Below the pieces are notes generated by a model, which did not search any database, was not told where the DNA came from, and was given only the letters and a program-made list of their open reading frames with translations. A stretch of DNA of 64,000 bases from Agaribacillus aureus (lineage in GTDB: Bacteria > Bacteroidota > Bacteroidia > Cytophagales > Cyclobacteriaceae), in assembly GCA_030442055.1 (NCBI GenBank), contig JAUJEB010000001.1, forward strand, positions 2,294,001 through 2,358,000, in the 5' to 3' direction. The position numbers and the translations under genes are program-made. The stretch's first letter is position 1. Every line of letters starts with the position of its first letter. Below, piece by piece: positions 25,379 through 34,332 of this stretch.

Positions 25379-28300
25379 ATGAATTTTAAAAATATAGCGC
25401 AAGTTATTAAAAAACCGATAGTTAAAATAACTAGTCGGATCTTGTTTGCTATAATTTCACTTTTTGTTGCCATGGTTGTAATCATCCAAATTCCCTACGT
25501 ACAAACCAAGATTGTCCACAAAACCTCCAAGTATCTTTCCGAAAAAACGGGTTTCAAGTCTATGATATCATATGTGAATATCCGGTGGTTTGATACAATT
25601 CTGTTGGAAGGCGTGGAAATTCTGGATACCCAGGATAGCCTGATGATCGGGGTGGAGGAGATTACCGTTGATTTTAATTTGAATTCCCTCCTATTCAGCG
25701 ATGCTATTAATCTGGATGAAGTTAATTTGCAACAGGCCAAGGTACAGTTAATCAGAAATTCCCCTGACGGCTATCTAAACATCAACTTGTTTATCGCCAA
25801 CTTAAATAAGCTCGGTAGCAGCGAAAAAGGTAAGGGTGGCGGTAAATCCAAACCTTTTTTGGTGGATAATATTCAGCTTCAAAACAGCCAATTCAGTCTT
25901 ATCGAACCAAAAAAAGACTCAATTCGCCAGGGATTCGATTTCCGCCATTTTGTGTTAAACAATATCAATGCAGGCATCGGTCAATTTAAGATTGTCGCCG
26001 ATACTATTGAAATGGATGTCCGTGGACTGACAACTGTTGAACCGGTTAACAACTTTGTGATTAAAGACCTTTCCACCTTCTTTAGGATTTGCAATCGCTC
26101 CATGACATTCGATCGGCTCAATCTAATTACAGAAAACAGTCAAATCAAAGAATCTGTCATTTTTAATTACGAAAGCATTAAGCAGCTCAATGATTTTAAT
26201 AATAATGTCAGAATTAATGCCCACCTAACCGGATCAACTATTTTTTCAAAGGAACTGGCTGTTTTTGCCCCTTACATGAATCGGTTTGAGGAGTTTTACA
26301 AAATTTCAGGTAAGTTCAGTGGCTTGATCAGCAGTCTGAGCATCCGGGATCTGGAATTGTCATTTGGTAATGATAGCAAAATCGACGGTAATCTGAATAT
26401 CGATGGTTTACCGGATTTCCAGGAATCTTTTATTGACCTTAACCTTAAAAATTCAAAGATCACTTCCAAAGACTTATTCCCTTATGTCAAAGGCAATGCG
26501 TTTCAACAAATCACCAGGCTTGGAGATGTTAAGTTCAATGGTGAATTTCTTGGTTTTCCTTATGACTTTGTAGCCAATGGTACCTTTCAGACGCAGTTTG
26601 GTAGATTTGATTCTGACATTAACCTCAAAACCGATGAGGCCGCTAAGTCTTCGGTTTACAGCGGAAGCCTTAAAACCTATAATTTTGACTTTGGTGGATT
26701 GATCGGCTATTCGGATATCGTACAAAGAATCAGCCTCAACGGTAATATCAAAGGATCTGGCCTGACATTGGAAAAGGCCGACTTCGAATTGAATGCCGAC
26801 ATCAGCAAGCTGGGATTTAAATATTACGACTATAAAAACATCACCACTGACGCAAGGTTAACCAAGGAACTATTCAACGGATCACTGGGCATTAACGATC
26901 CAAATCTGAAATTTTCTGGGGATGTATCGGTGGATTTCAGAAATAATAAAAACCTGTTCAAGGTTAATGCCCGGCTAGACACCCTATTCGCGAGTGCTAT
27001 CGGCCTGGCAAACAAAGAGTCATTTATCAGCACCACCCTGGATCTCGATATGCAGGGCAACACCATTGATGAGTTAATTGGAGAAGCCAGTTTCAGCAAC
27101 ACTTCCCTTATATATGATAACAAGTCACTGGACCTGGACACCTTGCACGTCTTTTCGTCAAAGAATGATCGATTCAGAAAATTCAACCTTGATTCAAAAG
27201 AATTCAGCGTAGACGCCGACGGCGAATTTACTTTCACCAAAATATATCGCGATATCTCTGATTTATACTATGAATATAAGCTCAACTTTAAAAACGATCC
27301 AAAGGAGTTATCGGACTATTATAAAAGAAAGCGAAATAAAAAACCTGAAAAGTATACCTTTAATTACGAAATCATTTTAAAAGATATAAATCCTTATTTC
27401 AAGCTTATTAATCAGGACGGATATGTAGCACAGAATAGTAAAATTGAAGGAAAGTTCACCCACGGTTATACCTCGATTTTATCTACCTATGCCCAGTTGG
27501 ATACCATAAGGTATAGACAAAGCCTGTTTCTCAATAATAGCTTTGATCTATCAGCCTCCAAGATAGCAGACAGCGCCAATGTATTAGCTATGGCCTATTT
27601 GTTTTCAGACAAACAGGTTTATCAGGATTTTGTCAATACCGATAACATTATGATGGAAGCGGTCTGGGACAAAGATAAAATAGACTTTTCCAGCTCATTC
27701 AGCCAAACAGAAAACAACAATCATTTTGAGCTAAATGGATTACTGGTCTTTTTAGAAGAAAGCATTGAAATTAAATTGGCTCCTTCCAGTTCCAGGGCCA
27801 TCGACAAAATCTGGCATATACAGGACAACAACAAGATTACTTTCCACAACAATGAGATAATTGTAGATAGCTTAAAAATTAAGAGTGAGGACCAATATTT
27901 ATTGTTGGACGGCGTCGTGTCCGACAGCCTGGTTAAAAAGTTAAAATTGGTAGTTCACAATTTCAAAATTGAAAATATCAATCCACTGTTAAGGAAAGAA
28001 CTACAGGGTACTATCGATGGTTTTGTTGAATTTCAGCGTCTTTTTGCCAGCCCAAAAATCAATAGTCAGCTACAGGTATCGACTTTCAAAATCAATAATT
28101 TTTTAGTGGGTAATCTCTACGGATTGGCAGCCTGGGAGAACAAGCTTGACCGGGCGAGGCTAGATTTTGAAATAGAGCGGCTGGGGAAAAAAATAGTAGA
28201 TTTAAGAGGATACGTTACTCCCGGCCATGAAACGCAGCAGCTTGATTTATCCGCAAACTTTGATCAGGCTGAGTTGGGAGTCATAGAGCCCTTCCTCGAT

Positions 28301-29977
28301 GAGTACATCACAGAAATTAAGGGCCTGGGATCAGGTGAGTTTGATATTACCGGCACGCTGGATTATCCCATGCTGCGAGGAGATGGGTTTCTTTCAGACG
28401 GTCAGGTTAAAATTAATTACCTAAATACAAAATATTCTTTTGACGGAGATATATTTCTGGATGACAATGAAATAGGTGTCAGAAATTTGAAATTAACAGA
28501 CGACAACGGCAGTGCTTCAACTTTCAGCGGCGGTTTATTCCATGATGGCTTTAAGAATTTTATTGTGGATTTTGAGGGTGACCTTGACGCTTTCAAGGTG
28601 CTAAATACCAGCGCCAAACACAACAGTCTGTATTATGGAACGGCGATAGTAACAGGGGATATTGAAATCCTGGGTTCTTTTAGTAATCTCAATATTTATG
28701 CCGAAGCCACCACCAATCGTGGAACCAGGTTTTTCATACCGGTCAATGCCACGGACGAAGTAGAGCAGCTGGATTTTATTCGTTTTACGAAAAAGAAAGA
28801 CAGTATACTTTTGGGCGACCCGGATGATGAGATCGAAAGCGTCAACATACAACGGCTGAATCTCGATTTCGATTTGGACATCACGCCAGACGCTTACAGC
28901 GAGATTATTTTTGATATTAAGTCGGGAGATATTATTCGCGGTCGAAGTAATGGCAAATTAAAGCTTCAGATCGATCCAAAAGGGGAATTCAATATGTTTG
29001 GAAACCTGGAAATCGAAGAAGGCGCCTATAACTTCACCTTAAAGAATATCATCAATAAAGAATTTGTGATCGCTCCCAAAAGTAAGATCAGCTGGTTTGG
29101 CGATCCATACGGGGGTGTTATGGATATCAGGGCCAGCTACGCACAGCAGGCAGCACTTTCGCCGCTTTTTGATACAACAGAGGTACGCCAAAATCCGGAT
29201 TTAAGAAGAAAATATCCTGCCAGCGTGGTGTTAGACCTGAAAGGGGATTTATTAAATCCCGGTATCAATTTTGACCTGGACTTTACCGCCTATCCTTTTA
29301 CACTTAACAACTCTGTTACCAGGTTAAAATCCAGACTTGATAATGATGAGCAGGAACTTAGCCGGCAGGTGTTCAGCCTTATCATGCTACGCAAATTTTC
29401 ACCGAGAGGAACATTCGATCTGGGGGCCGGCCAGTCGGTGAGCAGTAGTGTGAGCGAATTACTCTCCAATCAATTAAGCTACTGGATTACGCAGGTTGAT
29501 GAAAATCTGGAAATCGACGTTGATCTGGGCAACCTAGATGAAGATGCTTTTAATACATTCCAGCTCCGCTTGTCCTACTCTTTTCTCGATGGAAGGCTTA
29601 GGGTGACCAGGGATGGAGGCTTCACCGACGGGGACAGCAATGCTGGGGTAAATAGTATTGTTGGAGACTGGACCCTCGAATATTTGTTGACTCCCGACGG
29701 AAGGTTAAAGGCAAAAATGTATAACAAAAACAATTTTTATTCAGACAATACTGCTGATCAACGGTCCAGCACCACAGCCGGGTTCAGTATTCAATACACC
29801 GAGAACTTCGATAAAATAAGAGAGATCTGGAAAAAAAACAGGGCGAGTAAAGATCAAATTGATGCAGGTGTTGGCAAAGAAAGCGACCAGGAAGAAAGTG
29901 AGCCTCTTCCGGAGGAAAGTGTTGGAGGCGATATTTCCAAAAAAACCACCAACAGATCAGACAATAAATTACCATGA
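25379..29977 (+). CDS. tamB: TamB-like translocation and assembly module protein (DUF490)
   Basis: About 1532 residues. The start is placed at ATG 25379; an upstream in-frame ATG would run into tsaD. One N-terminal membrane helix (about 20-40, ILFAIISLFVAMVVIIQIPYV) is followed by a very long periplasmic region of repeated short beta strands, as expected of a beta-taco groove. The DUF490/TamB C-terminal domain is at roughly 1150-1480, including FEGDL, GDIEILGSF, GNLEIEEGAYNF and YPFTLNNSV. Such proteins span the periplasm and move phospholipids to, or help assemble proteins in, the outer membrane. The last 50 residues are hydrophilic and acidic. The stop overlaps the next start by 4 nt (ATGA). 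Confidence 0.9.
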   Translation: MNFKNIAQVIKKPIVKITSRILFAIISLFVAMVVIIQIPYVQTKIVHKTSKYLSEKTGFKSMISYVNIRWFDTILLEGVEILDTQDSLMIGVEEITVDFNLNSLLFSDAINLDEVNLQQAKVQLIRNSPDGYLNINLFIANLNKLGSSEKGKGGGKSKPFLVDNIQLQNSQFSLIEPKKDSIRQGFDFRHFVLNNINAGIGQFKIVADTIEMDVRGLTTVEPVNNFVIKDLSTFFRICNRSMTFDRLNLITENSQIKESVIFNYESIKQLNDFNNNVRINAHLTGSTIFSKELAVFAPYMNRFEEFYKISGKFSGLISSLSIRDLELSFGNDSKIDGNLNIDGLPDFQESFIDLNLKNSKITSKDLFPYVKGNAFQQITRLGDVKFNGEFLGFPYDFVANGTFQTQFGRFDSDINLKTDEAAKSSVYSGSLKTYNFDFGGLIGYSDIVQRISLNGNIKGSGLTLEKADFELNADISKLGFKYYDYKNITTDARLTKELFNGSLGINDPNLKFSGDVSVDFRNNKNLFKVNARLDTLFASAIGLANKESFISTTLDLDMQGNTIDELIGEASFSNTSLIYDNKSLDLDTLHVFSSKNDRFRKFNLDSKEFSVDADGEFTFTKIYRDISDLYYEYKLNFKNDPKELSDYYKRKRNKKPEKYTFNYEIILKDINPYFKLINQDGYVAQNSKIEGKFTHGYTSILSTYAQLDTIRYRQSLFLNNSFDLSASKIADSANVLAMAYLFSDKQVYQDFVNTDNIMMEAVWDKDKIDFSSSFSQTENNNHFELNGLLVFLEESIEIKLAPSSSRAIDKIWHIQDNNKITFHNNEIIVDSLKIKSEDQYLLLDGVVSDSLVKKLKLVVHNFKIENINPLLRKELQGTIDGFVEFQRLFASPKINSQLQVSTFKINNFLVGNLYGLAAWENKLDRARLDFEIERLGKKIVDLRGYVTPGHETQQLDLSANFDQAELGVIEPFLDEYITEIKGLGSGEFDITGTLDYPMLRGDGFLSDGQVKINYLNTKYSFDGDIFLDDNEIGVRNLKLTDDNGSASTFSGGLFHDGFKNFIVDFEGDLDAFKVLNTSAKHNSLYYGTAIVTGDIEILGSFSNLNIYAEATTNRGTRFFIPVNATDEVEQLDFIRFTKKKDSILLGDPDDEIESVNIQRLNLDFDLDITPDAYSEIIFDIKSGDIIRGRSNGKLKLQIDPKGEFNMFGNLEIEEGAYNFTLKNIINKEFVIAPKSKISWFGDPYGGVMDIRASYAQQAALSPLFDTTEVRQNPDLRRKYPASVVLDLKGDLLNPGINFDLDFTAYPFTLNNSVTRLKSRLDNDEQELSRQVFSLIMLRKFSPRGTFDLGAGQSVSSSVSELLSNQLSYWITQVDENLEIDVDLGNLDEDAFNTFQLRLSYSFLDGRLRVTRDGGFTDGDSNAGVNSIVGDWTLEYLLTPDGRLKAKMYNKNNFYSDNTADQRSSTTAGFSIQYTENFDKIREIWKKNRASKDQIDAGVGKESDQEESEPLPEESVGGDISKKTTNRSDNKLP

Positions 29978-30933
29978 ACATAGGAGATCGTGTACGATTG
30001 TTAAAAGGCAAGGAAGAAGGAGTTATTTCAAAGATTGTCAATGACAAGCTAATTGAGGTTGAGATAGAAGATGGCTTTAATATTCCGGTACTTAAGAAGG
30101 AAGTAGTGATCATTTCACAACAGGAGGCGTCCGCATTTGGTGCAACATCCGAAATAAATCCCACGCCTAAAAAAACTCACAAACTACCAGAGGATACTAA
30201 AGGCGTATATCTGGCCTTGGTTCCTATTAATGACAAGCAGCTTTCTCTCCATTTTATCAATAATACTGAACTTGTTATTTTATTTACTTTGTGTGTACCT
30301 GCCGGCGACACTTACGAAGGATATTTTGGAGGAGAAGTAACCAGTAAAAAATCTGTCAAAATCAGCAACCTTGACAAAACCAATTTTGAGCAATGGCCGG
30401 CATTTATTTTACAGCTACTCCGCTTTCGCCAGGGAGTCTTCCATTTAAAGGAACCCATTCAAAAGAAAATAAAATTTAAGGCTGCCAGCTTGTTCAAAAG
30501 CAAGAAATTAGCACCGGTGTTAATGCAGGAAGCATACCTGTACGAGATAGACCTGACGCAAACTATTCAGCCTTTGCAGGCAAAAAAATTAGAGAACCAC
30601 TTACTAGAATCTCAAAAACATTCGCCTGGTGACAAGGAAAACCGGCCATTTTCATCTCCCGTTGTGGATCTGCACATTGAAAAAATATCAAAAGATCATG
30701 AGCTATTATCCGGATTGGAAATTCTAAATGCACAAATACAAAAAATTAACGAGACATTGAATGAGGCCATAATTTCAGGGCAAGAGGAAATAATCTATAT
30801 TCATGGACAAGGCAACGGCACGCTTAAAAGTGCATTGCACAAACGATTAAGGGAATTCCCTAACCTGATTTACTTTGATAACCATAATATGGCGAAATTT
30901 GGTAATGGAGCTACTCTTGTAAGAATTAAATAG
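29974..30933 (+). CDS. DUF2027 and Smr domain protein
   Basis: 319 residues. The N-terminus (about 1-50) is a small beta-barrel-like domain (IGDRVRLLKGKEEGVISKIV), reminiscent of KOW-like folds. A DUF2027-type middle (about 60-210) follows. A C-terminal Smr domain (about 228-319) has VVDLHIEKI at its start, the glycine motif YIHGQGNGTLKSAL and an end reading FGNGATLVRIK. Smr domains are MutS2-type nuclease/nucleic-acid-binding modules. In this family the substrate is unknown; structural RNA or stalled ribosomes are possibilities. It is coupled to TamB by a 4-nt overlap. Confidence 0.82.
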   Translation: MNIGDRVRLLKGKEEGVISKIVNDKLIEVEIEDGFNIPVLKKEVVIISQQEASAFGATSEINPTPKKTHKLPEDTKGVYLALVPINDKQLSLHFINNTELVILFTLCVPAGDTYEGYFGGEVTSKKSVKISNLDKTNFEQWPAFILQLLRFRQGVFHLKEPIQKKIKFKAASLFKSKKLAPVLMQEAYLYEIDLTQTIQPLQAKKLENHLLESQKHSPGDKENRPFSSPVVDLHIEKISKDHELLSGLEILNAQIQKINETLNEAIISGQEEIIYIHGQGNGTLKSALHKRLREFPNLIYFDNHNMAKFGNGATLVRIK

Positions 30934-31032
30934 AATTCGAACTATTTCCCAGCCCTGCGATACGTAAATTGCATAAAGTTAAGAAGGAATGTGTATTAAA
31001 AGAATTTTTAATTTTAGCTTGAAAGTATCGAT

Positions 31033-31431
31033 ATGAATTTTACTGAATTTATGGAAAGTTTTGCCGACGAAGTCGGCGGTCAATTTTCGGAATATGACAA
31101 AACCAAGTCGGTGATCATTGTTCCGGTTGATGAGTTCCGTTTCCAAACAGTGGTTGGAGAAATGAGGCACATAAACCATTATGACAAAACGGCGATTGAA
31201 TATTCCTCTAAAGTGTGTCCTTTTCAGGCAGATATCGATTTGAAGTTGTTGTTGGAAGAAAACACCAAATTTTGTCACGCAAAATTTTCAATTGTCGACG
31301 GGTTTGTGAAAGTTGAAGCTTCAGCTTTTATTGATAATGCTACTGATGATCTTTTAAAAGAGATTATCATTGAAGTCGCCCAAATGGCCGATGAGTGGGA
31401 GTATAAGTTAACTGGTATGGACGTACATTAA
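31033..31431 (+). CDS. Conserved-looking protein of unknown function, 132 aa
   Basis: An acidic cytoplasmic-type protein without signal or membrane segment. The pattern is an N-terminal helix (FTEFMESFADEVG), alternating strands (SVIIVPVDEFRFQTVVGEM, KTAIEYSSKVCPF), then a KFSIVDGFVKVEASAFIDNATDDLLKEIIIEVAQMADEWEYKL segment. This helix-strands-helix order recalls the fold of type III secretion chaperones/YbjN-like proteins, but that is a fold impression only. It has its own spacing (99 nt after the Smr gene) and is followed by a strong bidirectional hairpin, suggesting one transcription unit. Confidence 0.7.
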   Translation: MNFTEFMESFADEVGGQFSEYDKTKSVIIVPVDEFRFQTVVGEMRHINHYDKTAIEYSSKVCPFQADIDLKLLLEENTKFCHAKFSIVDGFVKVEASAFIDNATDDLLKEIIIEVAQMADEWEYKLTGMDVH

Positions 31432-31478
31432 GGGATTTGCATAAAAGCATTTATTGTTAATTTTTATAATTTTTATTG

Positions 31479-31540
31479 ATGACTTGTAAAGCGGCCACTT
31501 TTTAATTAAAAGGCCTGTTGCTTTACAAGTCATTGTTTTT
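31479..31540. terminator. Large bidirectional stem-loop between the 132-aa gene and RNase P RNA
   Basis: ATGACTTGTAAAGC (31479-31492) pairs perfectly with GCTTTACAAGTCAT (31520-31533). Inside, GGCC (31493-31496) pairs with GGCC (31512-31515) around an AT loop, leaving a 4-nt bulge. A run of five T (31536-31540) follows on the plus strand and T-rich sequence lies on the other side. It should end the 132-aa gene transcript before rnpB. Confidence 0.75.
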
Positions 31541-31576
31541 AATACCCCTCCTGTTTTTCGTTCTCCCCAATATTTA

Positions 31577-31584
31577 TAAATTTG
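31577..31584 (+). promoter_or_regulatory. -7 promoter box for RNase P RNA
   Basis: TAAATTTG matches TAnnTTTG. It ends 6 nt before the first paired base of the RNA (31591), fitting the expected start. A T-rich element (GTTTTTCG, 31553-31560) lies about 16 nt upstream in the -33 region. Confidence 0.65.
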
Positions 31585-31590
31585 CACCTG

Positions 31591-32003
31591 TTGCAAGCCG
31601 TCTTACCGCGCTGATGTTCAATCGTTGGTGAGGAAAGTCCGGGCAACGCAGAGCACCGTACTTCCTAACAGGAAGGTTCTGACTTTATGGTTGGAAACAG
31701 ATAGTGCCACAGAAAATATACCGCCATAACCATTGTTGTTATGGTAAGGGTGAAATGGTGGGGTAAGGGCCCACCGCGTTAATGGTGACATTAACGGCAG
31801 GGAAAACCTTACGGGTTGAAAGACCAAATAGGTCCGGCTTTTTCCGGCAACATTGCCGGAAAAGAGAGTTGCTCGCTCAACACTGCCTTGGCAGTAAGCC
31901 GGATGGGTAGGTCGATTGATCCCGGTAGTGATGCCGGGACCAGATAAATGGTAAGAGCCTTTACCGCTGGTAGAGGATACAAAACCCGGCTTACAGGCTT
32001 GCA
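31591..32003 (+). ncRNA. rnpB: RNase P RNA (type A-like)
   Basis: The catalytic RNA of RNase P, which trims tRNA 5' leaders. The universal core GAGGAAAGTCCGGGC is at 31630-31644, and the partner ACAAAACCCGGCTTAC at 31979-31994. The 5' segment GCAAGCCGTCT pairs with the 3' GGCTTACAGGCTTGC, closing the P1 region. A GTAAGGGTGAAA-like conserved tract follows at about 31743-31754. The total is about 413 nt, within the normal range. The 3' end is followed directly by a run of six T, and the ATG of the next gene is 19 nt on. The exact ends are estimated from pairing. Confidence 0.93.
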
Positions 32004-32021
32004 TTTTTTATAAACTGTGAC

Positions 32022-33182
32022 ATGGCAAAAATATTAATCATTGACGATGAAAAAACGATCAGGGACACTTTGAGGGAAATCCTTGATTACGAAGAATACA
32101 CCACAGAGGAAGCCAAAGATGGCGAGGAAGGGCTGGCGCTTATAAAAAAGAATGAATACGATGTTGTATTGTGCGATATCAAAATGCCCAAAATGACCGG
32201 CCTTGAGGTATTGGAAAAGGCTATGGAACTTGGAAAAGACGCACAATTTATCATGATTTCAGCCCATGGCACGATCGAAACAGCAGTGGAAGCCACCAAG
32301 AAAGGTGCTTTCGATTTTATTCAGAAACCACCTGATCTAAATCGAATGCTGCTTACCATCCGCAATGCGCTTGATAAAACCAACCTGGTCACCGAAACAA
32401 AGGTGCTCCGGAAAAAGATTTCGAGAACCATAGACATTGTTGGTGAATCAGAAGCCATCACTCATGTAAAAGATACCATAGAAAAAGTTGCACCCACTGA
32501 CGCCAGGGTACTTGTAACGGGACCCAACGGCACTGGCAAGGAATTAGTAGCGCGCTGGCTACATGCTAAAAGCGGCAGATCTTCCGGCCCTTTTGTGGAA
32601 GTTAACTGTGCCGCTATCCCTTCGGAATTAATTGAAAGTGAATTATTTGGCCACGAAAAAGGAGCTTTTACTTCGGCCATAAAGCAGCGCATCGGAAAAT
32701 TTGAACAAGCCAATGGCGGAACGTTGTTTTTAGACGAGATCGGCGATATGAGTTTGTCGGCGCAGGCCAAAGTTTTAAGAGCGTTGCAGGAAAGCAAGAT
32801 TACCAAAGTTGGAGGTGATAAGGAAAAAAAGGTGAATGTCAGAGTCATCGCCGCCACCAACAAGGATCTGAAAAAGGCTATCGCCGACAACAAATTCAGA
32901 GAAGATCTGTATCACCGGATAAGTGTCATCGTCATTAAAGTTCCTCCTTTGAAAGAACGAAAAGACGATATCCCCCTGTTGGTTGACAGGTTTTTGGAGG
33001 ATATTGCCAACGAGTATGGCACTAAAAAGAAATCAATAGCTGAAAAGGCCATTAGCTGCCTGCAAACCTCCGACTGGAGCGGCAATATTCGCGAATTGAG
33101 AAACGTTGTCGAACGGCTCATTATCATGAGTGGGGAAGAAATAAAGGAAGAGGACGTCAAAAAATATGCTGATTTTGAGTAA
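32022..33182 (+). CDS. NtrC-like response regulator lacking a DNA-binding domain
   Basis: 386 residues. The receiver domain (about 1-120) has Asp8-Asp9, phospho-acceptor Asp52, Ser80 and Lys102. A sigma-54 AAA+ domain (about 138-375) has Walker A GPNGTGKE (167-174), NCAAIPSELIESELFGHEKG, Walker B GGTLFLDEIGDM and arginine-finger regions. The sigma-54 contact loop reads GAFTSA (214-219) instead of GAFTGA. The protein ends just after the AAA+ lid (VKKYADFE) with no Fis-type helix-turn-helix. Such proteins either act from solution or work through another mechanism. No histidine kinase is adjacent. It begins 19 nt after rnpB. Confidence 0.88.
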   Translation: MAKILIIDDEKTIRDTLREILDYEEYTTEEAKDGEEGLALIKKNEYDVVLCDIKMPKMTGLEVLEKAMELGKDAQFIMISAHGTIETAVEATKKGAFDFIQKPPDLNRMLLTIRNALDKTNLVTETKVLRKKISRTIDIVGESEAITHVKDTIEKVAPTDARVLVTGPNGTGKELVARWLHAKSGRSSGPFVEVNCAAIPSELIESELFGHEKGAFTSAIKQRIGKFEQANGGTLFLDEIGDMSLSAQAKVLRALQESKITKVGGDKEKKVNVRVIAATNKDLKKAIADNKFREDLYHRISVIVIKVPPLKERKDDIPLLVDRFLEDIANEYGTKKKSIAEKAISCLQTSDWSGNIRELRNVVERLIIMSGEEIKEEDVKKYADFE

Positions 33183-33205
33183 GGTTTGGCTTTGATTGGC
33201 AAGCT

Positions 33206-34201
33206 TTAGTTTATTAAAAGATTACATCCCCTCATTTCGGCATTATCAAACCTGCCCAACACTTCAAAGGTATGATCTGCATTTAGTCTGCCCAGATCCT
33301 TGGTCTCGATAAAAGCGCAGGTAGATACATTGGAAAGATCAATAATATTAATGCCCCCGGAATGCCCCACAGGCAATACCTGAAAAGGATCATTGATGTC
33401 TCTTATTTTTATTTCCATCCAGGGAGGCGTCTGAAATTTACCTTCTGCCAACGCATAAGCTTGCGAATTAAGTTCGGTCATGCCATATTCTGAATGTATG
33501 GAATCCAGCCGAAAACCTTCGGAAAGTGCTTTATGTAATTGCATTCGTATCATTTCTTTCCTTTTTCCTTTCATGCCTCCGGTTTCCATCACAATCAGGT
33601 TATCATTGCCGGAATCAAACTGAAAGCCCTCAACCAAATCCAACAGCGCATAGGTGACACCAATGAGTAAAACCTTTTTGGTGTTGACCGCTAGCTCATT
33701 TAATTTATCGACTAGCTGCTTATAATTAGAGAGATAAAATCCGGAATAGGCAGACAGAGAAATATCAATAAAATTATCTACCATATAAACAAGAGACGAG
33801 TTGCCTCTTTCCAGGTAAGATGGCAATAACGCCAAAATGTGGTAATGATCAATGGGTCCGTAAAATGATTCAAAAATACTTCTGGATACCTTTTTATAGT
33901 ATTCCAGATCTTCAATATAATTTTTACTGGCAATTTGTCCCGTTGTACCACTACTCATAAATATTCCCTGTTCCTGCCATTCTCCTGAAACAACCCTGTG
34001 TTGCTTGAAAAATTCTATGGGAAGAAATGGGATTTCATCGCAACTACTTACCGTTTTAGGCATGACGCCCAGCTTTTGCAAGTACTTGCTATAAACAGCA
34101 TTATTTTGGCTCTGAAAATCAAATAATTCCATAGCCAATGCCTCAAACTCACCCTCCTGAATAGAAAAAATACGGTCTTTAAAACTTTTTAAAAAATTCA
34201 T
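33206..34201 (-). CDS. LuxE-like acyl-protein synthetase family protein
   Basis: 331 residues. It resembles the LuxE/acyl-protein synthetase group of the adenylate-forming superfamily. LPIEFFKQHRVVSG and the glycine/Thr-rich FMSSGTTGQIASKN motif are the ATP-binding signature. METGGMKGKRKEM and IHSEYGMTELNSQAYA correspond to the later adenylation motifs. LuxE enzymes activate a carboxylate and hold it as a thioester. This protein stands alone (no LuxC/LuxD-like genes nearby), so it is not a bioluminescence gene; a role in surface lipid or polysaccharide modification is possible. It converges with the NtrC-like gene (23 nt between stops). Confidence 0.8.
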   Translation of the reverse strand: MNFLKSFKDRIFSIQEGEFEALAMELFDFQSQNNAVYSKYLQKLGVMPKTVSSCDEIPFLPIEFFKQHRVVSGEWQEQGIFMSSGTTGQIASKNYIEDLEYYKKVSRSIFESFYGPIDHYHILALLPSYLERGNSSLVYMVDNFIDISLSAYSGFYLSNYKQLVDKLNELAVNTKKVLLIGVTYALLDLVEGFQFDSGNDNLIVMETGGMKGKRKEMIRMQLHKALSEGFRLDSIHSEYGMTELNSQAYALAEGKFQTPPWMEIKIRDINDPFQVLPVGHSGGINIIDLSNVSTCAFIETKDLGRLNADHTFEVLGRFDNAEMRGCNLLIN

Positions 34202-34332
34202 TCGTTATATATCAAAGTCCAAATTTAGAAAGTAATTCTTTAATTACCTTTCTCAATTTTTTGATCTTTTGATTATATTTAACTTGAAAACATAATACGA
34301 AAAGGGCTGTATTCTTGTTATTATCCGGTAAT

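Noticed and set aside
31618-32004. 128-codon minus-strand frame
   Set aside because: It is fully antisense to the RNase P RNA, whose conserved core explains the sequence.
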